This document shows, in pieces, positions 8,306 to 17,544 of a stretch of 64,000 nucleotides of DNA (positions are counted from its first letter, which is position 1; the number at the start of each line of letters is the position of its first letter). This stretch comes from Ferruginibacter yonginensis (GTDB lineage: Bacteria > Bacteroidota > Bacteroidia > Chitinophagales > Chitinophagaceae). Below the pieces are notes generated by a model. The model saw nothing but the letters and a program-made list of their open reading frames with translations. It was not told the origin of the DNA and ran no database searches. The stretch is taken from NCBI RefSeq assembly GCF_042651465.1, contig NZ_JBHSCZ010000001.1, forward strand, positions 620,001 through 684,000, written 5' to 3'. A program made the position numbers and the translations under genes.

Positions 8306-11300
8306 CTAATCAGTAATTTCAATTTTTTTAGGTGTATGCCCTTTTTTGCTGCTTAAGAAAGTATAAATAGCCGGAATAACAAACAAGGTTAACACCAACG
8401 AAAATAAAATACCCCCCACAACAACAATACCCAATGGCACCCTACTAGTAGCTGCTGCACCTAAACTTAATGCAATAGGTAAAGCCCCAAAAGCCGTTGC
8501 CAAACTGGTCATTAAAATAGGTCGCATCCGTTGCCTTGCTGCCTCTAATACAGCATCTTTTATTGCAAGACCTTGCTCACGTTTTTGATTGGCAAACTCA
8601 ACAATTAAAATACCATTTTTGGTAACCAAACCTATGAGCATGATCATACCAATTTCTGAAAAAATATTTAAGGTTTGCTTGAACAACCACAAACTAATTA
8701 ATGCACCTGCCAACGCTAAGGGCACTGTGAACATGATGGTGAGTGGATCAATAAAACTTTCGAACTGTGCTGCTAAAACCAAATAAATTAATATTAAAGC
8801 CAAACCAAAGGCAAAGGCAATGTTAGAGGAGCTTTCAGCATAATCTCTTGATGGACCACTGAGGGCTGTTTGGTAACTTTCATCTAACAACTTTTTTGAT
8901 ATTGCTTCCATGGCTTTAATACCATCGCCAATGGTTTTACCTTCAGCTAATGATGCTGAAACAGTGGCTGCTTTGTAACGATTAAAGTGAAACAATGAAG
9001 GTGGGCTACTCGTTTCTGTTAACGTAACCACGGCACTTAAAGGAATGCTTTGTCCGTTTTTATTTTTTACAAATAGTTTGTCAATATCATTTGGTTTATC
9101 CCTATCAGTACGTTCAACTTGTGCAATTACTGAGTATTGGTGTCCATCTTTCAAATAATAAGCTAAACGACCACCACTAAATGCTGCTTGAATTGCGGCT
9201 ACTACATCTTGAGAAGAAAGCCCTAAATCTTTCACCTTCATACGATCAATAGACAAGGAAATTTCTGGCTTATTGAACTTGAGGTTTACATCAACATTGG
9301 AGAAGGTTTTATCTTTACGAGCCTCATCCAAAAACTGTGGAATGATGGCTTTCATTTTTTCAAGGTCTTGATTTTGCAATACAAACTGTACCGGCAAACT
9401 ACCCCTGCTACCTGCACCCACGGCAATGGTTTGTTCTTGCAGAGCAAACACACGAACGTTGTTAAACCTGCTGAGCTTTTTATTTAAATCATTTGCAATT
9501 TGATCTTGTGAACGTTCCCTATCTTTTTTTGGAATTAATGCCAAACGAGGTTGAGATGTATTGATGGCACCGGCTGGTGTACGAGCAAACACAAAATCTC
9601 TTTCAGGTATGGAGTCGTACAAAAAGTTTGAAATTTCGTCAGTAAATTTTTGCATGGTGTTGTAACCTGTGCCCTCTTGCGCTGTTACACTAAAACGAAT
9701 ACTATCCCTATCTTCAAGCGGTGCAATTTCACTTTGCAGAGAGCCCAAAATAAAATAAATAACCACTGCACAAACACCTAAGATTACCCATGCTACCCAA
9801 CGAACTGCTAAAAAGCTGTTTAATAAACGCTTGTAGCCATTTTCCATACCGGTAAAAAAAGGTTCTGTTTTGATGTAAAACTTACTATGTTTGTGTGTTT
9901 TACGGCTCAACACCACGTTTAAAACAGGTGTAATGGTAAGCGATACAAAAGCTGAAATTAATACGGCTGCTGCCAAGGTTACACCAAACTCACGAAACAA
10001 ACGGCCAATAAATCCTTCTAAAAAAATTACAGGTAAAAATACAATAGCTAATGTGATGGATGTTGATATTACGGCGAAGAAAATTTCTTTACTGCCCTCC
10101 AATGCGGCTTTTTTTATAGGAAGCCCTTCTTCTAACTTTCTAAAAATATTTTCGGTTACAACAATACCATCATCAACCACCAAACCAGTTGCCAATACAA
10201 TACCGAGTAAGGTTAAAATATTTACAGAGAAGCCTGCAATGTACATGATAAAGAAAGTTGCTACTAATGATATCGGTATATCTATTAACGGACGTATGGC
10301 AATTAACCAATCTCTAAAAAATAAAAAGATAACCAACACCACAAACCCAAAAGAAATGAACAATGTTTCCTCTACTTCGCTGATTGATTTGCGGATGTTT
10401 TGGGTATTATCTAGCAACAAATTCATTTCAATATCTGATTTGTTGAGGGCTTTAATGGCGGCTAATTTTTTATTGAAATCATCAGCAATTTGAATATTGT
10501 TGGCACCTGGCTGCGGAATAATAACAATACCTACAGCATTTACACCATTGTATTTCCAACCCTGCTCCAATGTTTCAGGTCCAATTTCTACCCTTGCCAC
10601 ATCTTTTAATCGAACAATACCAGCAGCATCTTCCCTAATAATTAAGTCTTGAAAATCTTTTTCGTTGGTAAGTCTGCCCAACGTCTTAATGGTAAGTTCT
10701 GTAGTAGCGCCATAAATTTTACCCGGAGGCAAATCAATATTTTCGGTATTTAAAGCTGTACGTATATCTGAAAAAGCCACACCATAAGCGTTCATTTTAT
10801 CTGGATTAATCCACAAACGCATGGCATACCTTTTTTGCCCGAAAATATTTACGGAGCTTACTTGGTTTATCGTTTGAAACTGTTGTTGCAATACATTTTC
10901 AGCATAATCACTCAACTCTAACAACCCTTTGGTTCTACTTTGTACTGCTAATATTAAAATGAAATCGCTACTGGCATCGGCCTTACTTACTACTGGTGGC
11001 GCATCAATATCTTGAGGTAATGCACGAGTAGCTTGCCCCACTTTATCTCTCACATCACTAGCTGCCGCTTCTAAATCAACGCCCAATTCAAATTCAACTG
11101 AAATATTACTACTCCCTAATGAGCTTGATGATGTAATGGTTTTGATACCCGGTATACCATTAATTTGTTTTTCGAGTGGTTCTGTAATTTGGCTTTCAAT
11201 AATATCAGGATTAGCACCTGTATATGATGTACTCACACTCACCACTGCTGGGTCAATTGCAGGATAATCTCTTACCGCCAAAAAAGTAAAACCTACAATA

Positions 11301-11374
11301 CCAAATAAGATGATTAAAAGGTTTAATACAGTGGCTAGTACAGGTCTTTTTAATGATAACTCAGATATATTCAT
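8306..11374 (-). CDS. RND efflux pump inner-membrane subunit (AcrB/MexB-like)
   Basis: A 1022-residue proton-driven RND transporter of the hydrophobe/amphiphile type. It starts MNISELSLKRPVLATVLN, the usual first transmembrane helix. The proton-relay aspartates lie in GLVVDDGIVVTENIFRKLEE (TM4) and the relay lysine in GLVTKNGILIVEFANQ (TM10). Two large periplasmic loops and the internal repeat of the family are present. It follows the adaptor gene after 22 bases, so the two are surely co-transcribed. It works with the adaptor (11397-12467) and the TolC-like channel (6836-8143). Substrates, probably drugs or other toxic amphiphiles, cannot be read from the sequence. Confidence 0.95.
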   Translation of the reverse strand: MNISELSLKRPVLATVLNLLIILFGIVGFTFLAVRDYPAIDPAVVSVSTSYTGANPDIIESQITEPLEKQINGIPGIKTITSSSSLGSSNISVEFELGVDLEAAASDVRDKVGQATRALPQDIDAPPVVSKADASSDFILILAVQSRTKGLLELSDYAENVLQQQFQTINQVSSVNIFGQKRYAMRLWINPDKMNAYGVAFSDIRTALNTENIDLPPGKIYGATTELTIKTLGRLTNEKDFQDLIIREDAAGIVRLKDVARVEIGPETLEQGWKYNGVNAVGIVIIPQPGANNIQIADDFNKKLAAIKALNKSDIEMNLLLDNTQNIRKSISEVEETLFISFGFVVLVIFLFFRDWLIAIRPLIDIPISLVATFFIMYIAGFSVNILTLLGIVLATGLVVDDGIVVTENIFRKLEEGLPIKKAALEGSKEIFFAVISTSITLAIVFLPVIFLEGFIGRLFREFGVTLAAAVLISAFVSLTITPVLNVVLSRKTHKHSKFYIKTEPFFTGMENGYKRLLNSFLAVRWVAWVILGVCAVVIYFILGSLQSEIAPLEDRDSIRFSVTAQEGTGYNTMQKFTDEISNFLYDSIPERDFVFARTPAGAINTSQPRLALIPKKDRERSQDQIANDLNKKLSRFNNVRVFALQEQTIAVGAGSRGSLPVQFVLQNQDLEKMKAIIPQFLDEARKDKTFSNVDVNLKFNKPEISLSIDRMKVKDLGLSSQDVVAAIQAAFSGGRLAYYLKDGHQYSVIAQVERTDRDKPNDIDKLFVKNKNGQSIPLSAVVTLTETSSPPSLFHFNRYKAATVSASLAEGKTIGDGIKAMEAISKKLLDESYQTALSGPSRDYAESSSNIAFAFGLALILIYLVLAAQFESFIDPLTIMFTVPLALAGALISLWLFKQTLNIFSEIGMIMLIGLVTKNGILIVEFANQKREQGLAIKDAVLEAARQRMRPILMTSLATAFGALPIALSLGAAATSRVPLGIVVVGGILFSLVLTLFVIPAIYTFLSSKKGHTPKKIEITD

Positions 11375-11396
11375 GAAAACGAATTACAATAAATGA

Positions 11397-12467
11397 TTAA
11401 TAAGAAGATGATGAAGCAGGTGCTATATCAGCTAACTTTTTTACCGAACGAACTTTTACTTTACCCTTCGGTCGTAAAAACAATACGCCTGTAACTACTA
11501 CTGAATCGCCAGCATTTAAGCCACTTAATACTTCTACTGCATTGGCTTGACGAATACCTGTTTGTACATTGGTAAAATTGGCGATACCATTTTTAACAAC
11601 AATAACTTGGTTACTTCTATCATCGGGTAAAATACAATTGGTAGGTACTAAGAACGATGTTTTGCCTTTACCAACATTGATGTTTACTTTAACAAATGCT
11701 CCAGGGTTTACTTTTCCATCGGCCAATACTGCCCTTACTTTTAAATTACGAGTGGTAACATCAGCCCCAGGTTCAGTAGCAATTACTTGTGCTCGGGTTG
11801 TTTTTTCATTGTTGCCATTTATGATTACATCAACAAAATCACCTTTTTTAACCACATCGCTGTAAACTTGTGGTAAAGTGAAATCTATTTTAACTTTCGA
11901 TACTTGCTGTAAAGTAGCTAAAATAGAAGCTGGTGTTACATAAGCACCTGGGCTCACCTGACGCAACCCAATAACGCCACTAAATGGCGCTTTAATAACT
12001 GTTTTATCAATTAAAGCTTGGGTATACACCATATCAGCCTTTAAACTATTCACTTGGTTTACGGCTACATCATAGTCGCTTTGGTTAAGCCCGTTGGCAT
12101 CTAATAATTGTTTATAACGTTTAACAGTTGTTTCAGCTAAATCAAGCTGTACTTTGGCTTTTGCTAACTGTGCTCTTAAATCAGCATCATTAATTTTAGC
12201 TAAAATGGTGCCTTGTGCCACAGCGCTTCCTTCGGCAATATTGAGGTAGGTTAACCTACCACTTACTTCGGGGTGTATTTCTAAAAACTCATTGGCCACT
12301 ACGGTACCGTTTGCCTCCACCACATCTTCGATAGCTTCTTTTTGAGCCAACATAACATCCACAATTACAGGTGGGTTTACTTTTGGTTTATTATTATCAG
12401 CCGATTTGCTTTTACAGGCTGCAAAACCAGTTACTATTACGACTAATACAAGTAAATATTTATACAT
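11397..12467 (-). CDS. RND efflux periplasmic adaptor lipoprotein
   Basis: A 356-residue membrane-fusion protein that bridges the RND pump and the TolC channel. The ATG at 12467 starts a lipoprotein signal MYKYLLVLVVIVTGFAAC with Cys at the lipobox. The open frame extends nine codons upstream to 12494, but that adds sequence before the signal. The first half-lipoyl segment (EIHPEVSGRLTYLNIAEG), an alpha-hairpin (LAKAKVQLDLAETTVKRYKQ) and the second half-lipoyl segment (KTVIKAPFSGVIGLRQVSPG) appear in the standard order, followed by beta-barrel and membrane-proximal domains. It is the first gene of the efflux operon. Confidence 0.94.
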   Translation of the reverse strand: MYKYLLVLVVIVTGFAACKSKSADNNKPKVNPPVIVDVMLAQKEAIEDVVEANGTVVANEFLEIHPEVSGRLTYLNIAEGSAVAQGTILAKINDADLRAQLAKAKVQLDLAETTVKRYKQLLDANGLNQSDYDVAVNQVNSLKADMVYTQALIDKTVIKAPFSGVIGLRQVSPGAYVTPASILATLQQVSKVKIDFTLPQVYSDVVKKGDFVDVIINGNNEKTTRAQVIATEPGADVTTRNLKVRAVLADGKVNPGAFVKVNINVGKGKTSFLVPTNCILPDDRSNQVIVVKNGIANFTNVQTGIRQANAVEVLSGLNAGDSVVVTGVLFLRPKGKVKVRSVKKLADIAPASSSSY

Positions 12468-12510
12468 AAGCTGATATACCGCATTAATGAACAATTAATT
12501 TGAAATAAAA

Positions 12511-12518
12511 CAAAGATA
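12511..12518 (-). promoter_or_regulatory. putative -7 element of the efflux operon promoter
   Basis: The minus strand reads TATCTTTG here, a full TAnnTTTG match, about 43 bases before the adaptor ATG. An upstream GTTGCAACAATAAT could provide the -33 TTG, but the spacing (about 15 bases) is short. A perfect inverted repeat GTTTAG-ACG-CTAAAC lies upstream at 12569-12583 and may be an operator. Confidence 0.4.
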
Positions 12519-12674
12519 AAAGGATTATTGTTGCAACATTTATTTAGTGAAAATTGTTGCACTTAGCCGTTTAGACGCTAAACACACTTTAAAACATTCG
12601 TTGCTTTTAAATAATACCGCAACAGTAAAATAATAACACCTTACCTTAGCATTTCAAAAAAATGCACATCAACA

Positions 12675-13160
12675 ATGAAGCCAACTGTAGCCATAATTAT
12701 GGGAAGCAACAGTGACTTACCTGTAATGCAGCAAGCTGCTGATATTCTTACAAAATTTGGGGTAAACTATCACCTAACTGTGGTATCTGCTCACCGTACG
12801 CCAGATCGTATGCGTACGTTTGCCTTAAATGCAAAAAATGAAGGTTTTAAGGTAATTATTGCAGGTGCAGGTGGTGCAGCTCACTTGCCAGGTATGGTAG
12901 CCGCTTACACTACTCTGCCTGTTATTGGCGTACCCGTAAAGTCATCCAACTCAATTGATGGGTGGGATTCAATTTTATCGATTTTGCAAATGCCGAACGG
13001 TGTACCTGTTGCTACGGTTGCATTGAACGCCGCCAAAAATGCAGGTATTTTAGCGGCTCAAATTTTAGCAACGTATGATGAAACTTTAGCCACCACCTTA
13101 GCATCCTACAAAGCCGAAATGGAAAATGATGTTTTAAAAATGGCCGAAGGTATGGGCTAA
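12675..13160 (+). CDS. purE: N5-carboxyaminoimidazole ribonucleotide mutase
   Basis: A 161-residue class I PurE that converts N5-CAIR to CAIR in purine synthesis, the step after PurK (741-1868). Motifs in order are IIMGSNSDLPVMQQA (phosphate binding), VSAHRTPDRM (catalytic His in SAHRTP), IIAGAGGAAHLPGMVAA and LPVIGVPVKS. Length and motif spacing are normal for the octameric enzyme. It diverges from the efflux operon across about 200 bases and precedes the E2 gene by 96 bases, where a separate promoter is predicted. Confidence 0.97.
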   Translation: MKPTVAIIMGSNSDLPVMQQAADILTKFGVNYHLTVVSAHRTPDRMRTFALNAKNEGFKVIIAGAGGAAHLPGMVAAYTTLPVIGVPVKSSNSIDGWDSILSILQMPNGVPVATVALNAAKNAGILAAQILATYDETLATTLASYKAEMENDVLKMAEGMG

Positions 13161-13222
13161 TAAAATGGTTGAACGGTAAATTTCATCTATCAAAAATTAG
13201 CCTTTACAAACGTCATTTACCG

Positions 13223-13230
13223 TACATTTG
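13223..13230 (+). promoter_or_regulatory. putative -7 element of the E2 gene promoter
   Basis: TACATTTG matches TAnnTTTG and lies 26 bases before the E2 ATG. No clear TTG stands at -33 (TTTAC at 13203 is the nearest candidate), so support is partial. Confidence 0.4.
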
Positions 13231-13256
13231 CCGAAAATAAATTTAACTCAAATTAT

Positions 13257-14597
13257 ATGAGCGTAGTTGATTTAGTAATGCCAAAATTGGGCGAAAGCAT
13301 CATGGAAGCCACTATTTTAAAATGGCATAAAAAAGTTGGTGATAAAGTAGCGCAAGATGAAACTATTTTAGATATAGCCACCGATAAGGTAGATAGTGAA
13401 GTACCCTCAACTGCTGAAGGCGTAATTGAGGAAATTCTTTTTAAAGAAAATGATGTGGTTGCCATTGGTACCGTTATTGTAAAAATAAGAACTGGCGCTG
13501 CTGCTGCCACAGCAACACCTGCTGCACCAGCTGTACAAGCTACTACTGCACCAGTATATGAAGATGCTAAAGTAGTGGAAGAAATTCCATATGTTCCTAA
13601 TAATGTTGTGCCGCAAACCAATGGTGCTAAATTTTATTCGCCACTCGTTTTAAATATTGCTCAAAGTGAAGGTATTAGCATGACAGAGTTAGAGCAAATA
13701 CCGGGTACAGGACAAGATGGTAGGGTGAGCAAAAAAGATATTTTACAATACGTAGCCAATAAGAAAAACGGCATTACGCCAAGCACACCAGTGGCGGCTC
13801 CTGTAGCTAGCCAACAAGCAGTAGTAATGGCGCCAGCTGTTGAAACACCAGCTGCAGTGGCTACTACAACGCCAACCGTTTATAGTGGTAATGTGGAAGT
13901 AATTGAAATGGATCGTATGCGTAAACTCATTGCGAAGCATATGGTAGATAGTAAACATACAAGTCCGCATGTTACCAGCTTTGCAGAGTGTGATGTTACG
14001 AATTTGGTTTTATGGAGAGAAAAAGTGAAGAAAGAATTTGAAAAACGTGAAGGCGAAAAAATAACTTTTACCCCATTGTTTATTGAAGCTATTGTAAAGA
14101 GCATCAAAAAATATCCTTGGTTAAGTAGTTCGGTTGATGGTGATAAAATCATCATTAAAAAAGATTTAAATATTGGTATGGCAACGGCTTTACCATCGGG
14201 CAACTTAATTGTACCTGTTATTAAAAATGCTGATCAGCTTAATCTTACTGGTTTAACAAAGCAAGTAAATAGTTTGGCCAATGCGGCTCGTAATGGTAAA
14301 TTAAAACCAGATGATACTACAGGTGGTACTTTCACTTTAACCAATGTAGGTACATTTGGAAGTATTATGGGTACGCCAATTATAAACCAACCTCAAGTTG
14401 CTATTATGGCAGTGGGTGCTATAAAAAAACGCCCTATGGTTATTGAAACACCTCAAGGTGATAGTATTGCCATTCGCCACATGATGTACATTTCATTAAG
14501 TTACGATCATCGTATTATTGATGGTGGTTTAGGTTCTACCTTCTTAAATGCGGTTAGCAAAGAGTTAGAAAATTTTGATATAAATAGACCTATCTAA
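13257..14597 (+). CDS. dihydrolipoamide acyltransferase, E2 of a 2-oxoacid dehydrogenase complex
   Basis: A 446-residue E2 subunit. Residues 1-80 are a lipoyl domain with the lipoylated lysine in ATDKVDSEVP. An Ala/Pro/Thr-rich hinge follows. The peripheral subunit-binding domain (about 120-165) contains SPLVLNIAQSEGIS and GTGQDGRVSKKDIL. A second Ala/Pro hinge leads to the catalytic domain (about 210-446), which ends with the active-site motif SYDHRIIDGGLG (His and Asp). The acyl group (pyruvate, branched-chain or 2-oxoglutarate) is not certain; wording at the N-terminus (MPKLGESIMEATIL) favours the branched-chain or pyruvate type. E1 and E3 genes are not in the window. An intrinsic terminator follows. 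Confidence 0.93.
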   Translation: MSVVDLVMPKLGESIMEATILKWHKKVGDKVAQDETILDIATDKVDSEVPSTAEGVIEEILFKENDVVAIGTVIVKIRTGAAAATATPAAPAVQATTAPVYEDAKVVEEIPYVPNNVVPQTNGAKFYSPLVLNIAQSEGISMTELEQIPGTGQDGRVSKKDILQYVANKKNGITPSTPVAAPVASQQAVVMAPAVETPAAVATTTPTVYSGNVEVIEMDRMRKLIAKHMVDSKHTSPHVTSFAECDVTNLVLWREKVKKEFEKREGEKITFTPLFIEAIVKSIKKYPWLSSSVDGDKIIIKKDLNIGMATALPSGNLIVPVIKNADQLNLTGLTKQVNSLANAARNGKLKPDDTTGGTFTLTNVGTFGSIMGTPIINQPQVAIMAVGAIKKRPMVIETPQGDSIAIRHMMYISLSYDHRIIDGGLGSTFLNAVSKELENFDINRPI

Positions 14598-14610
14598 AAT
14601 ATAATAACAT

Positions 14611-14642
14611 AAAAAAAGCTGTCGAGTTCGACAGCTTTTTTT
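14611..14642. terminator. bidirectional intrinsic terminator
   Basis: AGCTGTCGA-gt-TCGACAGCT flanked by A7 and T7 runs, between the convergent E2 and flavoprotein genes. It should stop transcription from both sides. Confidence 0.9.
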
Positions 14643-14662
14643 ATGCCACAGTTTTATTGTAA

Positions 14663-16084
14663 CTACAGTAAACCTTGTGGTGCTGCAAATAAATTGAAGG
14701 GATCATAATTTTGCTTTACTGCTCTGAGGCGACTCACATTTTTTCCGTAGTATAATTCAGGTGCGTTTTTAAAATTGATATCAGGGTAATTACGGTATTG
14801 CGCTTTAATATTATTTTGAGCAAATAATTGTTGAATATTTTCAAAATTACCTAGATACTTTTCATTTAGTTTCGGATTTTCCCAATAAGCCTGCAATTCT
14901 GAAAAATAAATACAATCCCTATGTGCAAAAGCACTACTAGCCTCAAATGCAGGTAATTGAATGTTACCGCCTAATGTATTTACTTGATAAATAAACCCCG
15001 GTACGCTTTTTACTTTTTTAAAAACATCTTCTAAAATATTGCCTACTTGTTCGTAGCTTTTGTATAAGCCAGCAGATGCATTTTTATAGGTTAGTGGGTT
15101 GGCGGCTGCATAATAAGCTTTCAACGCTGTACCAAATGGCAATGCTTTACCTATACTTACCTTAGTACTTGATGCAGTAAAGGTTTTAATAAAATTGTTT
15201 ACAGTAGCATCAGCTGGCTGTGTATTGGTTAATAAAATATAGGTTGTTTTGCCATTGAAAATAAAAGCAGAAAAACAACTATTCGGTAATGTTTTAGATA
15301 GTGTAAACCATTGCTTACAAATATCCATTGCTTTTTCAATACTAACATTTTGATTCCGAAATTTTATACTTTGCATGGTTGCAGGTGCTTTTTGTAAAGC
15401 AAATTTCATGGATGTTATCACCCCAAAATTGCCATTACCACCGCCTTTACATGCCCATTGTAAGTCTGGCGCTTTATCGGTTTGCATTACACTACCACTA
15501 GGCAATACAATAGTTGCGTTTACCAAGCTATCGCAGGTTAAACCAAATTGCCTACTCATTAAACCATACCCACCACCTAATGCTAAACCACTAATAGCAA
15601 CACTTTGGCAGCTTCCGCCAGGCAAATATTTTCCTTTAGGTATAATGGTTTCGTAAATATTTTTTAATGTACAAGCAGGGTCCACTTTTAAAACGTTTCC
15701 ATTAACCCATTCAATGGTATTTAAAAGTGAAACGTTTATCACCATACCATCTTGCAAACAACTAAAACCTTCCATACAATGGCCGCCACTCTTAACAGTA
15801 ACTTTTAATTGATTAGTTGTAGCGTATTGCATAGCTTCAACAACACCTAGTTCGTTGCTACACAAAGCAATTACTTTGGGATAATGATTGATTCTTTTAT
15901 TAAAACCTTTGCGTAAGGTTTCATAAGCTGCATCAGCCTTTATATAAAACACTACATTGTTGTTACTAGCGGCTTCAATATTATAAGGAACATCCGCAGC
16001 AAAACTGGCCACTTGCTTCATTAATACCGCTAAAGAGGCCAAACCCACTTGCTTTATAAACTGTTTTCGAGAAGTACTTTTCAT
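14663..16084 (-). CDS. secreted BBE-like FAD-linked oxidase, probably bicovalent flavin
   Basis: A 473-residue flavoprotein of the FAD-binding type 4 (PCMH) fold with a C-terminal berberine-bridge-like segment. The N-terminus MKSTSRKQFIKQVGLASLAV resembles a Tat signal but has SRKQF rather than a twin arginine. The FAD His is expected in VTVKSGGHCMEGFS and a second flavin-linking Cys in PGGSCQSVAISGLALGGG, the two attachment points of bicovalent family members. The C-terminus (VSRLRAVKQNYDPFNLF) is the BBE motif. Such enzymes oxidise alcohols or sugars using oxygen; the substrate here is unknown. It stands alone between terminator and helicase. Confidence 0.87.
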   Translation of the reverse strand: MKSTSRKQFIKQVGLASLAVLMKQVASFAADVPYNIEAASNNNVVFYIKADAAYETLRKGFNKRINHYPKVIALCSNELGVVEAMQYATTNQLKVTVKSGGHCMEGFSCLQDGMVINVSLLNTIEWVNGNVLKVDPACTLKNIYETIIPKGKYLPGGSCQSVAISGLALGGGYGLMSRQFGLTCDSLVNATIVLPSGSVMQTDKAPDLQWACKGGGNGNFGVITSMKFALQKAPATMQSIKFRNQNVSIEKAMDICKQWFTLSKTLPNSCFSAFIFNGKTTYILLTNTQPADATVNNFIKTFTASSTKVSIGKALPFGTALKAYYAAANPLTYKNASAGLYKSYEQVGNILEDVFKKVKSVPGFIYQVNTLGGNIQLPAFEASSAFAHRDCIYFSELQAYWENPKLNEKYLGNFENIQQLFAQNNIKAQYRNYPDINFKNAPELYYGKNVSRLRAVKQNYDPFNLFAAPQGLL

Positions 16085-16181
16085 TGTAGTAATAATGATT
16101 TTCCGTTTGATATATTAAAAGTACTAGTAAATTAAATTATTGTTGCAACCTATTAATGAATTTATAACGGATATCATTTTT

Positions 16182-16189
16182 TACCTTTG
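16182..16189 (+). promoter_or_regulatory. putative -7 element of the helicase promoter
   Basis: TACCTTTG matches TAnnTTTG and lies 24 bases before the helicase ATG. The -33 region is TTTAT, lacking the G. Confidence 0.4.
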
Positions 16190-16212
16190 CCGTTACTAAT
16201 TTTTTATTTGCA

Positions 16213-17544
16213 ATGCTTTTTACCGATTTAAACCTTAACAATGCTTTACGCAATGCCCTTCAAGATATGGGTTTTAAGCAACCAACCCCAATACAACATA
16301 GGGCTTTTGCTACTGCCATGTCAGGGGTTGATGTGTGTGGTATTGCACAAACTGGTACTGGTAAAACCGTTGCATATTTACTTCCCATTTTAAGACAATG
16401 GCAATTCACAAAAGACAATCATCCTCAAATTTTAATTATTGTACCTACAAGAGAATTGGTAACGCAGGTGGTAGCAACTATTGAGCAACTTACAGCCTAC
16501 ATGACTGTAGTTACGGTAGGTGTTTACGGTGGTGTTAATATTAATACCCAAAAATTAGCCGTAGAAAAAAAGGTTGATATTTTAGTGGCCACACCGGGGC
16601 GTTTATTTGATTTAACCATGAATGGTTCTTTAAAATTAAAAAATATTAAAAAATTAGTGATAGATGAGGTTGATGAGTTGTTGAATTTAGGGTTTAGAAA
16701 GCAATTGCAAAATATATTAGAACTATTACCAACGAAGCGACAAACACTTTTATTTTCAGCAACTATTACTGATGATGTAGCAACCCTCATCAACGAATAT
16801 TTTAAGGCACCTGTGAAAATAGAGGCAGCACCAACCGGCACACCTCTTGAAAATATTGAACAAATAATATATGAAGTGCCCAATTTTTACAGCAAAGTGA
16901 ATCTACTCAAATTGTTGTTACAGCAAGATGTTACCATGAATAAAGTATTGGTTTTTGCAGGAAGCAGGGCAATGGCCGATCAATTATCAGATGAATTGTT
17001 ACCCAATTTTGAAGGACAGTACGGAGTGATACATGCCAATAAAGAACAAAATCATCGTTTTAATACTGTACAACAATTTAAAGAAGGTGTTTATAAATTT
17101 ATAATTGCTACTGATATTGTAGCAAGAGGTATTGATATTGCCGAAGTAAGCCATGTAATTAATTTTGATATGCCGAATGAGCCAGAAAATTACATGCACC
17201 GTATTGGGCGTACAGGTCGTGCAGATAAAAATGGCATCGCCATCACTTTTATTACACCTAAAGAGATCACATACAAAGAAAACGTAGAAGCATTGATGAA
17301 CAAAACCATTGCTGTTGAGCCCCTACCTGAAAACTTGGTTTTATCAACTGAACTTACAGAAGATGAAAAGCCTAAAGTGTTTGTAAAAGAAATACAAATT
17401 AAAATCCCAAAAAGAGACGATGTTGGCCCAGCATTTCACCCAAAATCAGCTAAAAATAGCAAAGTAAATGTTGTTATTAGCAGAAAAGATAGGATGATGA
17501 AAAAATATGGCAAACCAAAAACCCGTGGTCAAAAACGCAAATAA
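16213..17544 (+). CDS. DEAD-box family ATP-dependent RNA helicase
   Basis: A 443-residue RNA helicase. Motifs in order: Q motif FKQPTPIQHRAF, motif I AQTGTGKT, Ia PTRELV, Ib TPGRLF, motif II VIDEVDELL, motif III FSATI, motif V ATDIVARGIDIAEV, motif VI HRIGRTGRAD. Motif II reads DEVD instead of DEAD; the catalytic D and E are kept. A basic C-terminal tail (RKDRMMKKYGKPKTRGQKRK) probably adds RNA affinity. A role in ribosome assembly or cold-shock RNA remodelling is likely by family. Its stop directly abuts the stop of the convergent phosphatase gene. Confidence 0.95.
   Translation: MLFTDLNLNNALRNALQDMGFKQPTPIQHRAFATAMSGVDVCGIAQTGTGKTVAYLLPILRQWQFTKDNHPQILIIVPTRELVTQVVATIEQLTAYMTVVTVGVYGGVNINTQKLAVEKKVDILVATPGRLFDLTMNGSLKLKNIKKLVIDEVDELLNLGFRKQLQNILELLPTKRQTLLFSATITDDVATLINEYFKAPVKIEAAPTGTPLENIEQIIYEVPNFYSKVNLLKLLLQQDVTMNKVLVFAGSRAMADQLSDELLPNFEGQYGVIHANKEQNHRFNTVQQFKEGVYKFIIATDIVARGIDIAEVSHVINFDMPNEPENYMHRIGRTGRADKNGIAITFITPKEITYKENVEALMNKTIAVEPLPENLVLSTELTEDEKPKVFVKEIQIKIPKRDDVGPAFHPKSAKNSKVNVVISRKDRMMKKYGKPKTRGQKRK

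Noticed and set aside
9891..10493. 200-codon antisense frame opposite the RND pump gene
   Set aside because: It is an in-phase shadow of a long, strongly conserved gene and has no recognisable domain.
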